From Salvelinus alpinus (Eukaryota; Chordata; Actinopteri; Salmoniformes; Salmonidae), in contig NC_092091.1 in the NCBI RefSeq assembly GCF_045679555.1, positions 86,643,462-86,707,461 of the forward strand: 64,000 nucleotides of DNA, given 5' to 3'. The notes beneath the pieces are model-generated. The model did no database searches and had not been told where the DNA came from. It saw only the letters and a program-made list of their open reading frames with translations. Of the stretch, positions 52,737 to 62,926 are shown piece by piece. Each line of letters starts with the position of its first letter. The stretch's first letter is position 1. Position numbers and translations under genes: made by a program.

Positions 52737-53600
52737 AATCAAATCAAATCAAATCAAATGTTATTAGTTACATGAGCCGAATACAACAGGTGTAGGTAGA
52801 CCTTACAGTGAAATGCTTACTTACGAGCCCCTAACCAACAATGCAGTTTCAAAAAAATATGAATAAAAATAAGAGATAAAAGTAACAAGTAATTAAAGAG
52901 CAGCAGTGAAATAACAATAGCAAGACTATATACAGGGAGGTACAGAGTCAATGTGCGGGGCACCGGTCAGTTGAGGTAGTATGTACATGTAGGTAGAGTT
53001 ATTAAAGTGACTATGCATAAATCAAATCAAATGTATTTATAAAGCTTTTCTTACATCAGCTGATATCTCAAAGTGCTGTACAGAAACCCAGCCTAAAACC
53101 CCAAACAGCAAGCAATGCAGGTGTAGAAGCACGGCAACAACAGAGAGCAGCAGTGGTGTAAAGAGGGGGGTGGAAATGCAAATAGTCTGGGTAGCCATTT
53201 CATTAGGTGTTTAGGAGTCTTATGGCTTGGGGGTAGAAGCTGTTTAGAAGCCTCTTGGACCTAGACTTGGTGCTCCAGTACCGCTTGCTGTGCGGTAGCA
53301 GAGAGAACAGTCTATGACTAGGGTGACTGGAGTCTGACAATATTTAGGACCTTCCTCTGACACCGCCTGGTATAGAGGTCCTGGATGGCAGGAAGCTTGG
53401 CCCCAGGGACGTACTGGGCCGTTCGTACTACCCTCTGTAGTGCCTTGCGGTCGGACGCCAAGCAGTTGCATTAGCAGGCAGTGATGCAGCCAGTCAGGAT
53501 GCTCTCGATGGTGCAGCTGTAGAACCTTTTGAGGATCTGAAGACCCATGCCAAATCTTTTCAGTCTCCTGAGGGGGAATAGGTTTTGTCGTGCACTCTTT
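52737..53600 (-). mobile_element. LINE 3' end (Rex1/jockey-like), with an insertion
   Basis: Read on the minus strand, reverse-transcriptase C-terminal coding (53,244-53,615, DWLHHCLLMQLLGV-type sequence, frameshifted) runs into a 3' UTR. That UTR ends in a tandem ATTTG repeat at 52,737-52,760, as expected for this LINE group. A second dispersed fragment with its own AAATCAAATCAAATG start is inserted at about 53,020-53,165. Confidence 0.75.
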
Positions 53601-55045
53601 TTTATTTTTTTCCACCTTTATTTAACCAGGTAGGCCAGTTGAGAACAAGTTCTCATTTACAACTGCGACCTGGCCAAGATAAAGCAAAGCAGTGTGACAC
53701 ATACAACAACACAGAGTTACACATATACAAACGTACAGTCAATAACACAATAGAAAGATCTATATGCAGTGTGTGCAAATGGAGTAGGGAGGTAAGGCAA
53801 TAAATAGGCCATAGTAGCGAAGTAATTACAATTTAGCAATTAACACTGGAGTGATAGATGTGCAGATGATGATGTGCAGGTAGAAATACTGGTGTGCAAA
53901 ATGAGGTAGGTAGTTGGGTGGGCTATTTACACATGGGCTGTGTACAGCTGCAGCGATCGGTAAGCTGCTCTGACAGCCAATGCTTGAAGTTAGTGAGGGA
54001 GATATAAGTCTCCAACTTCAATGATTTTTGCAATTCGTTCCAGTCATTGGCAGCAGAGAACTGAAAGGAAAGGCGGCCAAAGGAAGAATTGGCTTTGGGG
54101 ATGACCAGTGAGATATACCTGCTGGAGCGCGTGCTATGGGTGGGTGTTGCTATGGTGACCAGTGAGCTGAGATAAGACGGAGCTTTACCTAGCAAGGACC
54201 TATAGATGACCTGGAGCCAATGGGTTTGGCGACGAATATGTAACGAGGGCCAGCCAACGAGAGCATACAGGTCGCAGTGGTGGGTAGTATATGGGGCTTT
54301 GGTGACAAAACGGATGGCACTGTGATAGACTGCATCTAATTTGCCGAGTAGAGTATTGGAGGCGATTTTGTAAATGACATCGCCTAAATCATGTATTGAC
54401 AGGATAGTCAGTTTTACGAGGGTATGTTTGGCAGCATGAGTGAAGGAGGCTTTGTTGCGAAATAGGAAGCCGATTCTAGATTTAACTTTGGATTGGAGAT
54501 GTTTGATGTGAGGCTGGAAGGAGAGTTTACAGTCTAACCAGACACCTAGGTATTTATAGCTGTCCACATATTCTAAGTCAGAACCGTCCAGAGTAGTGAT
54601 GCTAGGTGGGCGGTCGGGCTGTGCAGGCAGCTATCTGTTGAAAAGCATGCATTTAGTTTTACTAGCGTTTAAGAGCAGTTGGAGGCCACGGAAGGAGTGT
54701 TGTATGGCATTGAAGCTCGTTTGGAGGTGTGTTAGCACAGTGTCCAAAGAAGGGCCAGAAGTATACAGAATGGTGTCGTCTGCATAGAGGTGGAACAAAG
54801 AATCACCAGCAGCAAGGGTGACATCATTGATATATACAGAGAAAAGATATATCATTGATATATACAGAGAAAAGAGTCGGCCCGAGAATTGAACCCTGTG
54901 CCACCCCCATAGAGACTGCCAGAGGTCCGGACAACAGGCCCTCCGATTTGACACACTGAACTCTATCTGAGAAGTAGTCAGCGAACCAGGCGAGGCAGTC
55001 ATTAGAGAAACCAAGGCTGTTGAGTCTGCCGATGAGAATACCTCT
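53600..55045 (-). pseudogene. Second LINE, reverse-transcriptase C-terminal half, nested
   Basis: Minus-strand frames give WFADYFSDRVQCVKSEG and AQGSILGPTLFSVYINDI (RT domain), then FHLYADDTILY (catalytic YADD), LLLNASKTKCMLFNR, YKYLGVWLD, and a C-terminal domain ending SLTNFKHWLSEQL. The 5' half is missing. A local duplication of TATATCATTGATATATACAG at about 54,828-54,875 and several frameshifts break it. It splits an outer LINE: outer sequence lies on both sides (TTTTGTCGTGCACTC at about 53,585 and CACGACTGTCTTGG at about 55,047). Confidence 0.85.
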
Positions 55046-55215
55046 CACGACTGTCTTGGTGTGTTTGGACCATGTCAGTTTGTTGGTGATGTGGACACCA
55101 AGGAACTTGAAGCTCTCTATCTGCTCCACTGCAGCCCCTTAGATGAGAATGGGGGCGTGCTCGGTCCTCTTTATCCTGTAGTCCACAATCATCTCCTTTG
55201 TCTTGCTAGGTTTAG
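55046..55215 (-). mobile_element. Upstream part of the interrupted outer LINE
   Basis: The minus-strand frame reads QIESFKFLGVHITNKLTWSK, the reverse-transcriptase segment that should precede the piece at 52,737-53,600. Confidence 0.8.
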
Positions 55216-55221
55216 CATTTT

Positions 55222-55550
55222 CAAACCAAAAACATCAATGTACCAGATATTAGCATGTGTTAAATGTCATGCCCGAGGCCACATCTCAATCCTAAAACAT
55301 CAATGTACCAGATATTAGCATGTGTTAAATGTCATGCCCGAGGCCACGTCTCAATCCTAAAACATCAATGTACCAGATATTAGCATGTGTTAAATGTCAT
55401 GCCCAAGGATACGTCTCAATCCTAAAACATCAATGTACCAGATATTAGCATGTGTTAAATGTCATGCCCAAGGACACGTCTCAATCCTAAAACATCAATG
55501 TACCAGATATTAGCATGTGTTAAATGTCATGCCCGAGGCCACGTCTCAAT
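55222..55550. repeat. 65-bp minisatellite, 5 copies
   Basis: AAACATCAATGTACCAGATA plus TTAGCATGTGTTAAATGTCA plus TGCCCGAGGCCACGTCTCAATCCTA; variation is in GAGGCCAC versus AAGGACAC. Confidence 0.96.
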
Positions 55551-55806
55551 CTGAGGCACGTTATAGAGCAGAGTACTGGACATTCTACAATGAGCCTTTA
55601 TTAAAAGGCATTTCCCCCAACGTTCAAGGATATCACCTTCATGGTAAACACTGTGAATGTTGGCTCAAGTGGACATTTAAAAGTCAAATGCAATGTGCTG
55701 CTCTATAACGCGCATTGGATTGAATACCGAGCCTGAGTACAAATTAAAAAATTCAACTTTTAAAATGTTTCAAGGAGCTTTTAATGTCAAAGTCAAACTT
55801 TTACAC
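55551..55806. other. Non-coding interval
   Basis: No gene or element recognised. Confidence 0.45.
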
Positions 55807-55807
55807 A

Positions 55808-55842
<35 letters not shown>
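55807..55842. repeat. (CAT)n microsatellite
   Basis: About 11 CAT triplets. Confidence 0.97.
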
Positions 55843-55844
<2 letters not shown>

Positions 55845-55879
55845 CCGTTCTGTAACAACAACTCCTCGGCTGTGACTGA

Positions 55880-57150
55880 AATGGGACCCTATTCCCTCTA
55901 TAGTCCACTACTGTTGACCAGGGCCCTCTATAGTCCACTACTGTTGACCAGGCCCCTCTATAGTCCACTACTGTTGACCAGGGCCCTCTATAGTCCACTA
56001 CTGTTGACCAGGGCCCTCTATAGTCCACTACTGTTGATCAGGGCCCTCTATAGTCCACTACTGTTGACCAGGCCCCTCTATAGTCCACTACTGTTGACCA
56101 GGGCCCTCTATAGTCCACTACTGTTGACCAGGGGCCTCTATAGTCCACTACTGTTGACCAGGACCCTCTATAGTCCACTACTGTTGACCAGGGCCCTCTA
56201 TAGTCCATTATTGTTGACCAGGGGCCTCTATAGTCCACTACTGTTGACCAGGGCCCTCTATAGTCCACTACTGTTGACCAGGGGCCTCTATAGTCCACTA
56301 CTGTTGACCAGGACCCTCTATAGTCCACTACTGTTGACCAGGGGCCTCTATAGTCCACTACTGTTGACCAGGACCCTCTATAGTCCACTACTGTTGACCA
56401 GGGCCCTCTATAGTCCACTACTGTTGACCAGGGCCCTCTATAGTCCACTACTGTTGACCAGGCCCCTCTATAGTCCACTACTGTTGACCAGGGGCCTCTA
56501 TAGTCCACTACTGTTGACCAGGGCCCTCTATAGTCCACTACTGTTGACCAGGGCTCTCTATAGTCCACTACTGTTGACCAGGCCCCTCTATAGTCCACTA
56601 CTGTTGACCAGACCCCTCTATAGTCCACTACTGTTGACCAGGCCCCTCCATAGTCCACTACTGTTGACCAGGGCCCTCTATAGTCCACTACTGTTGACCA
56701 GGGCCATCTATAGTCCACTACTGTTGACCAGACCCCTCTATAGTCCACTACTGTTAACCAGGGCCCTCTATAGTTCACTACTGTTGATCAGGGCCCTCTA
56801 TAGTCCACTACTGTTGACCAGGCCCCTCCATAGTCCACTACTGTTGACCAGGGCCCTCTATAGTCCACTACTGTTGACCAGGGCCCTCTATAGTCCACTA
56901 CTGTTGACCAGGCCCCTCTATAGTCCACTACTGTTGACCAGGCCCCTCTATAGTCCACTACTGTTGACCAGGGCCCTCTATAGTTAACTACTGTTGACCA
57001 GGGCCCTCTATAGTCCACTACTGTTGACCAGGGCCCTCTATAGTCCACTACTGTTGACCAGGGCCCTCTATAGTCCACTACTGTTGACCAGGGCCCTCTA
57101 TAGTTCACTACTGTTGACCAGGGCCCTCTATAGTCCGCTATATAAGGAAT
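55880..57150. repeat. MITE-derived 30-bp satellite, about 42 copies
   Basis: It begins with a MITE end (AAATGGGACCCTATTCCCT), repeats the inner segment CTCTATAGTCCACTACTGTT plus GACCAGGGCC, and ends with the other MITE terminus (AAGGAATAGGGTACCATTTC). Copies are in near-perfect 30-bp register. Long frames on both strands (371 and 246 codons) are shadows. Confidence 0.95.
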
Positions 57151-57159
57151 AGGGTACCA

Positions 57160-57460
57160 TTTCTGGAAGCACACCTCATCCTCGTAATCATTAGCAAATG
57201 CATTTAGTTGAATAATTAATGAATCCCAGCTAATAAAAGAGCAGCAACAGATAAATAAAAAAAAAGAGAAAATCAAGAGGAAAAAAAAAGTTTTTAGTTT
57301 TGAAAGTTTTTTTTTTTATGCAAAATTGAAACAGGTAAAACATGCCTTTTTGTCTGTTGTGAACATTGTTCGCTGTTCTGCGTGTTCTACGGGTTCCTCG
57401 GTTCTACTGGGTAGTTCTTACAGTTCTATAGATGGCTATTAGGTAATCGACCAATCAGGA
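57160..57460. other. AT-rich non-coding interval
   Basis: A and T homopolymer runs; nothing else recognised. Confidence 0.5.
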
Positions 57461-57465
57461 GTTCA

Positions 57466-57546
57466 AAAGGCACCCTATTCCCTATATAGTGCACTACTTT
57501 GGCCACAGTCCTGGTTATAAGTAGTGCACTATATAGGGTACCATTT
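57466..57546. mobile_element. GTGCACTAC-type palindromic MITE copy
   Basis: GGCACCCTATTCCCTATATA plus GTGCAC pairs with GTGCAC plus TATATAGGGTACC. Confidence 0.85.
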
Positions 57547-57629
57547 AGGATGTAAACCGAGGTGTCACCTTTCAAAAGTAAAGTCCTAAACAGGTGAATG
57601 GAAATATCTCTTTGAGACGTCATTAACCT

Positions 57630-58018
57630 GTTATCACCCTGTCCTCTCTCTCTCTCTCTCTCTCCAGACCTGTTATCACCCTGTCCTCTCTCTCTCTCTC
57701 TCTCTCTCCAGACCTGTTATCACCCTGTCCTCTCTCTCTCTCTCCAGGCCTGTTATCACCCTGTCCTCTCTCTCTCCAGGCCTGTTATCACCCTGTCCTC
57801 TCTCTCTCCAGGCCTGTTATCACCCTGTCCTCTCTCTCTCCAGGCCTGTTATCACCCTGTCCTCTCTCTCTCCAGTCCTGTTATCACCCTGTCCTCTCTC
57901 TCTCCAGGCCTGTTATCACCCTGTCCTCTCTCTCTCCAGGCCTGTTATCACCCTGTCCTCTCTCTCTCCAGGCCTGTTATCACCCTGTCCTCTCTCTCTC
58001 CAGGCCTGTTATCACCCT

Positions 58019-58056
<38 letters not shown>

Positions 58057-58515
58057 GACCTGTTATCACCCTGTCCTCTCTCTCTCCAGGCCTGTTATCA
58101 CCCTGTCCTCTCTCTCTCCAGGCCTGTTATCACCCTGTCCTCTCTCTCTCCAGGCCTGTTATCACCCTGTCCTCTCTCTCTCTCCAGGCCTGTTATCACC
58201 CTGTCCTCTCTCTCTCCAGGCCTGTTATCACCCTGTCCTCTCTCTCTCTCTCCAGGCCTGTTATCACCCTGTCCTCTCTCTCTCTCTCTCCAGGCCTGTT
58301 ATCACCCTGTCCTCTCTCTCTCTCTCCAGACCTGTTATCACCCTGTCCTCTCTCTCTCTCTCTCCAGGCCTGTTATCACCCTGTCCTCTCTCTCTCTCTC
58401 TCTCTCTCTCCAGGCCTGTTATCACCCTGTCCTCTCTCTCTCCAGGCCTGTTATCACCCTGTCCTCTCTCTCTCTCTCCAGGCCTGTTATCACCCCGTCC
58501 TCTCTCTCTCCAGGC
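57630..58515. repeat. About 30-bp minisatellite with a variable CT run, about 27 copies
   Basis: CCAGGCCTGTTATCACCCTG plus TCCTCTCTCTCT. The CT run differs in length between units, so each unit is a minisatellite containing a microsatellite. The pattern CTCTCTCTCCAG|GCCTG also resembles a repeated splice acceptor, but no exon follows. Confidence 0.95.
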
Positions 58516-58599
58516 CCATTTAACAAGGCTAAGAAGAAGTGATTTAAATTGTCTTTAAACGTGCAGTATATAAAACACACATACTCCCACACAATGCCA

Positions 58600-58738
58600 G
58601 CCTCCTAAATGGCACCCTAATCCCTGCATAGTGCACTACTGGCACCCTAATCCCTATACACTTCACGACTTTTAGCCGACTTTTGACGACAGACCCCCTA
58701 TATGGCTTCTATAGGGACTAGGGTGCCATCCCGGACGC
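58600..58738. mobile_element. GTGCACTAC-type MITE, degenerate
   Basis: AAATGGCACCCTAATCCCTG at one end and GGACTAGGGTGCCATCCCGG at the other. Confidence 0.7.
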
Positions 58739-58739
58739 A

Positions 58740-59330
58740 GACACAGATTCATGTTCACTGTTCCTAAAGGTCCGTGACAGGCCGGGGAAGGAAAGGTAGG
58801 GTAGGATGCTAGTAGGGTAGTATCTCTGTACGAGACTCTGCATTAAAACAGCAGTTTGACTTCCTGGAAGAAAAGATCTGTCTTGTAATTAACACAAATC
58901 ATTGTTCTCAGAGTCTCTTGTAGCAAAGTTCTCCTGGTCCGTTGGGTTAACTCAGCTCCTGAATCCAGACCCTGTGGGTTGGAATCCAGCTCCATGATTT
59001 ACATATATCCAGGGACCGGGTGGTCATGGTTACTACACAGTATGTACTGTATGTCAGTGGCTCAAGGTGAGCTAGAAAACCCGGTAGGGTTATGGCATAG
59101 ACAGACCAATCCCCTTCGAGCATTCCGGCTTGGAACCCAACGTTCTGGAACTAGAACCCACACAGAACCTCCGTCCATTGTCACATCAGCGCAGCGCTGA
59201 GTCCAGTCCACCAATCACAGAGCTTCAGATACAGCAGGTTGGGAGACAAGAGGTTAGAGGGCGGAGGGTTTGAGAAGGTCAGTGACACCATAGAGAAGAG
59301 TGGAGAGAGAGAGATAGGGGAACCATAGAA
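58740..59330. other. Non-coding interval
   Basis: No supportable gene. A 73-codon frame at 58,979-59,200 has no recognisable domain. Confidence 0.5.
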
Positions 59331-59472
59331 CTACAACTCAATTCTAACTCACATTCTGGGGGATTGAGTTAGAACTCAATTCTAAATCGAATTCTAAGGG
59401 ATTGAATTAGAACTCAATTCTAAATCGAATTCTAAGGGATTGAATTAGAACTCAATTCTAATTCTAAGGGAG
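59331..59472. repeat. Short tandem repeat around TAGAACTCAATTCTA
   Basis: GGATTGAATTAGAACTCAAT plus TCTAAATCGAATTCTAA is repeated about three times; the core TAGAACTCAATTCTA is itself nearly palindromic. Confidence 0.88.
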
Positions 59473-59858
59473 AATTGATGGTTTGATGTTTCATGTAGAA
59501 ACCCAGATGCTTGCTTTACAAATGAACTGTACACATTGTGTCAAGTCTTACCTGAGAGGTGGTTAGTGTGTAACTGAAGTTAAAGTCACTGATTATATGG
59601 TGCGTGATCTTTCTTTAGACTGTTAAGGTGTAGACGACCCTGGCTTCCTTTTAGGAAGGAGACAAGGAGAGGATGCTATTTTAGACTGATAAGGTGTAGC
59701 CCCTGGACTCTACAGTCCTTCCACGCGTCCCTTCAATGTGAGGAGATTCTCATTTTCTCTCAAATTGCTACAGCAAATAACCTCAAATAACCTCAAATAA
59801 CCTCACTGAGGGATGAAGGTTTCTGTCTCTTCCTCTCCTCGTGATGACTTCACACACT
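59473..59858. other. Non-coding interval
   Basis: A duplicated TAGACTG(A/T)TAAGGTGTAG segment (about 59,617 and 59,682) and three CTCAAATAAC copies; nothing else. Confidence 0.5.
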
Positions 59859-59861
59859 GAT

Positions 59862-60130
59862 GCTCTCTCTGTCTCTCTCCCTCTCTCTCCCTCTGTCCCT
59901 CTCTCCCTCTCTCCCTCTCTCTCTCTCTCCCTCTCTCCCTCTCTCCCCCTCTCTCCCTCCCCCTCTCTCTCTCTCTCCTTCTCTCTCCCTCTCTCCCCCT
60001 CTCTCCCTCTCCCTCTCCCTCTCTCTCCCTCTCTCCCCCTCTCTCCCTCCCCCTCTCTCTCTCTCTCCCTCTCTCCCCCTCTCTCCCTCTCCCTCTCCCT
60101 CCCTCTCTCTCCCTCTCTCCTTCTCCCTCA
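59862..60130. repeat. CT-rich microsatellite
   Basis: CTCTCTCCCTCTCTCCCCCT units. Frames on both strands are artefacts. Confidence 0.95.
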
Positions 60131-60533
60131 CATACAAACACACACATAGAAACATACATCATGTTTTCAGAGATGCATAATATCTCCAAAAAGAAGGCGT
60201 CTGGTTTTCTCCCCCCAAAAAATAACAAATTAGCATATAGCTGTTTTTATTTCATGCAGAAGAAGAAGAGTTCGAGTTATTTTTTTGTCCCGAAACATTT
60301 TGGTTTGTTCTATGAGTTACTACGTCCTGTTAGAGGAATCCTTTTAACATCCCTTTAATGTAAAGCCGCTATATAGACCAAAACATCCCTTTAATGTGTT
60401 GAAAGATGAATACTTATTTAAATACATGTTGACATAAATGGAGTTGAGGAGGGGGGGGGGAGCAGGCAAAAAGCTAGTTTTCAGAGGCAACATGTTATAT
60501 GTTAAAAGTATGGTTAAATGCATGTAGATACGT

Positions 60534-60535
<2 letters not shown>

Positions 60536-60599
<64 letters not shown>

Positions 60600-60659
60600 G
60601 GGGGGGGCATGTGTATCCTTCTGCATTCTGGGTTGATTTTGTATAGCTATAGTGTATGC

Positions 60660-60703
<44 letters not shown>

Positions 60704-60706
60704 ACG
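60536..60706. repeat. Two (GT)n microsatellites with a G run
   Basis: GT x about 30 ends in eleven G residues (60,597-60,607); a second GT x about 20 lies at 60,661-60,702. Confidence 0.97.
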
Positions 60707-60739
60707 TCGCACGTCTATGTCGTTTGTGTATGGTTTCAC

Positions 60740-61270
60740 TGAGTGTGTGTGTGTTTCACTACATTGTGTGTGTGTTTCACTACATTGTGTGTGTGTTTCA
60801 CTACATTGTGTGTGTGTTTCACTACATTGTGTGTGTGTGTGTGTGTTTCACTACATTGTGTGTGTGTTTCACTACATTGTGTGTGTGTTTCACTACATTG
60901 TGTGTGTGTGTTTCACTACATTGTGTGTGTGTGTGTGTGTTTCACTACATTGTGTGTGTGTTTCACTACATTGTGTGTGTGTGTTTCACTACATTGTGTG
61001 TGTGTGTGTGTGTTTCACTACATTGTGTGTGTGTTTCACTACATTGTGTGTGTGTGTTTCACTACATTGTGTGTGTGTGTTTCACTACATTGTGTGTGTG
61101 TGTTTCACTACATTGTGTGTGTGTGTTTCACTACATTGTGTGTGTGTGTGTGTGTTTCACTACATTGTGTGTGTGTTTCACTACATTGTGTGTGTGTTTC
61201 ACTACATTGTGTGTGTGTGTTTCACTACATTGTGTGTGTGTGTGTGTGTTTCACTACATTGTGTGTGTGA
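60740..61270. repeat. TTTCACTACATT(GT)n minisatellite, about 25 copies
   Basis: TTTCACTACATT is separated by GT runs of 4-9 units. The succession of run lengths is itself repeated (about 60,840-61,020 resembles 61,130-61,260), showing block duplication. Confidence 0.95.
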
Positions 61271-61279
61271 GGGAGGATT

Positions 61280-62826
61280 GTGATATACATAATGAATGAA
61301 GTGACTGGTCGTCAGCACGGTAGAGTACTCTGTAATGGCCTTAATGAATGGAGGGCAGTGCTGCAACACTGCCAGTCTAAACATATGTACAGTAGGGTTG
61401 CACATTTACGCTAACGTTCCCCAAAACCCCCAGGTTTATTTCTCAGAAATCCCGGTAAAAAAAAGATTCCTCGGAATAGGTAGGAAATCCGTCATCCTCC
61501 AACCAGGATTTCTGAAAAACCTTGGAGTTTTGTGAACGTTCCCAGAACTTAGCTTCCCTAGTCTCAGCAAGAGAAGGCAGAAAGACAGAAAAATTGTCAT
61601 TTTCCATTAGAAAACGCTGGAATACGTTGGCACTGATACTGGTACCTTGTATTCCCAGTGATTCCAGCTCATATGATGTAAAAACGTCACATTTGTCTGC
61701 ATCCCTCCGAGTCTTTTTTGTTTCAAAAATACCTGATGTTTTTTTTTCAATCAGTTATCTTTTCATAAGTCCTTGTCTTTGCCAAAGAATCCGATTGGTT
61801 GTTACTGAAAATATATTGTCCGTGATTGGTTAGATTCTGATAATCCTCGTTGTATGGTTGGTTAATATCTCGATGCTACTTGTCAATAATGCCATATGAT
61901 GATTGGTGGATTAGGTTTAAATCACATTTGATTGATGAGCATGAAATCCATTCAAATTCCTTTTATAACGACAGGCTCATCGGTCCTATCGTTTGATTGG
62001 TTAAACCGTCCACGGCGTCCCATCATCGCGTTCGCCGATTAGTCAGATTCAGATCTGTCCGATCATAAGTCTATAAATCAAATGTTATTGGTCACATACA
62101 CCTCAGCGAGTGTTCCCATTGGTCCTGAGGCGTGTATGGCGTCAGGCCCAGTTCCTCCAGCTCTCTCCCATCTCCCCACAGCTCCCCCTGTTGGTGGGAG
62201 GTCAGACATGCATCTGATTCACTTTAAAGAGTTTTTTTTTTAAATGAGAAGAAAGAAGTTAACACTTGACACTGATCTAAGTTCAGTATTGTGTTGCTCC
62301 CTGTAATACTTCAGGTTAGGATTCAGGGAAGAGTAAACTGATCCTAGATCTGTTTTTTGAGAGAAACTTCTACCCAGAGTTTAGATTAGATGAAGTCAGT
62401 CAGTACGTGACTCCAGAGCAGAAGTGCTCTCTCTTTTTTCCAAAGGCGATCCATGGATCCATCTCCCTCCTCACCATACACATAAATATGATGTTTTTAG
62501 TATCCAAAAGTTCAGATTCGATTAAATCGTAGTTTTTTTTTTGAGGGGGGGGGGTGTTCAGTTAATTAACACCATTTATCTGTTTTTATTCACACCTTAT
62601 AGTTGTTTCTTCTTGGAGTTTAAGTTCCCAGTGTCCTTTTTGTGGTTCTGCAGTTGTGTGGTGTCTTGTCTCCAAAACAAACCCAAACCCACTGAGCGGT
62701 CCTCTCTTCTTTAGGTGTTGTTATTAATGTTATTATTCACAGCTGGTCAAAGTTCTCAACAGAAAAACTACAACAGAAATGGACCATTTCATTCCAATGT
62801 CTAGAAGTGGACTGTTCCATTCCACC
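61280..62826. other. Unique-looking non-coding sequence up to the gap
   Basis: No gene. At about 62,077, AAATCAAATGTTATTGGTCA resembles the LINE 3' end at 52,745. Short T and G runs occur at about 62,230 and 62,530. Confidence 0.5.
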
Positions 62827-62926
62827 NNNNNNNNNNNNNNNNNNNNNNNNNNNNNNNNNNNNNNNNNNNNNNNNNNNNNNNNNNNNNNNNNNNNNNNNNN
62901 NNNNNNNNNNNNNNNNNNNNNNNNNN
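62827..62926. other. Assembly gap of 100 N
   Basis: Exactly 100 N, the usual placeholder for a gap of unknown size. The sequence resumes inside a tandem array. Confidence 0.99.

Noticed and set aside
60743-61299. Cys/Val-rich frames of 175-248 codons
   Set aside because: Translations of GT repeats; all three frames are open together.
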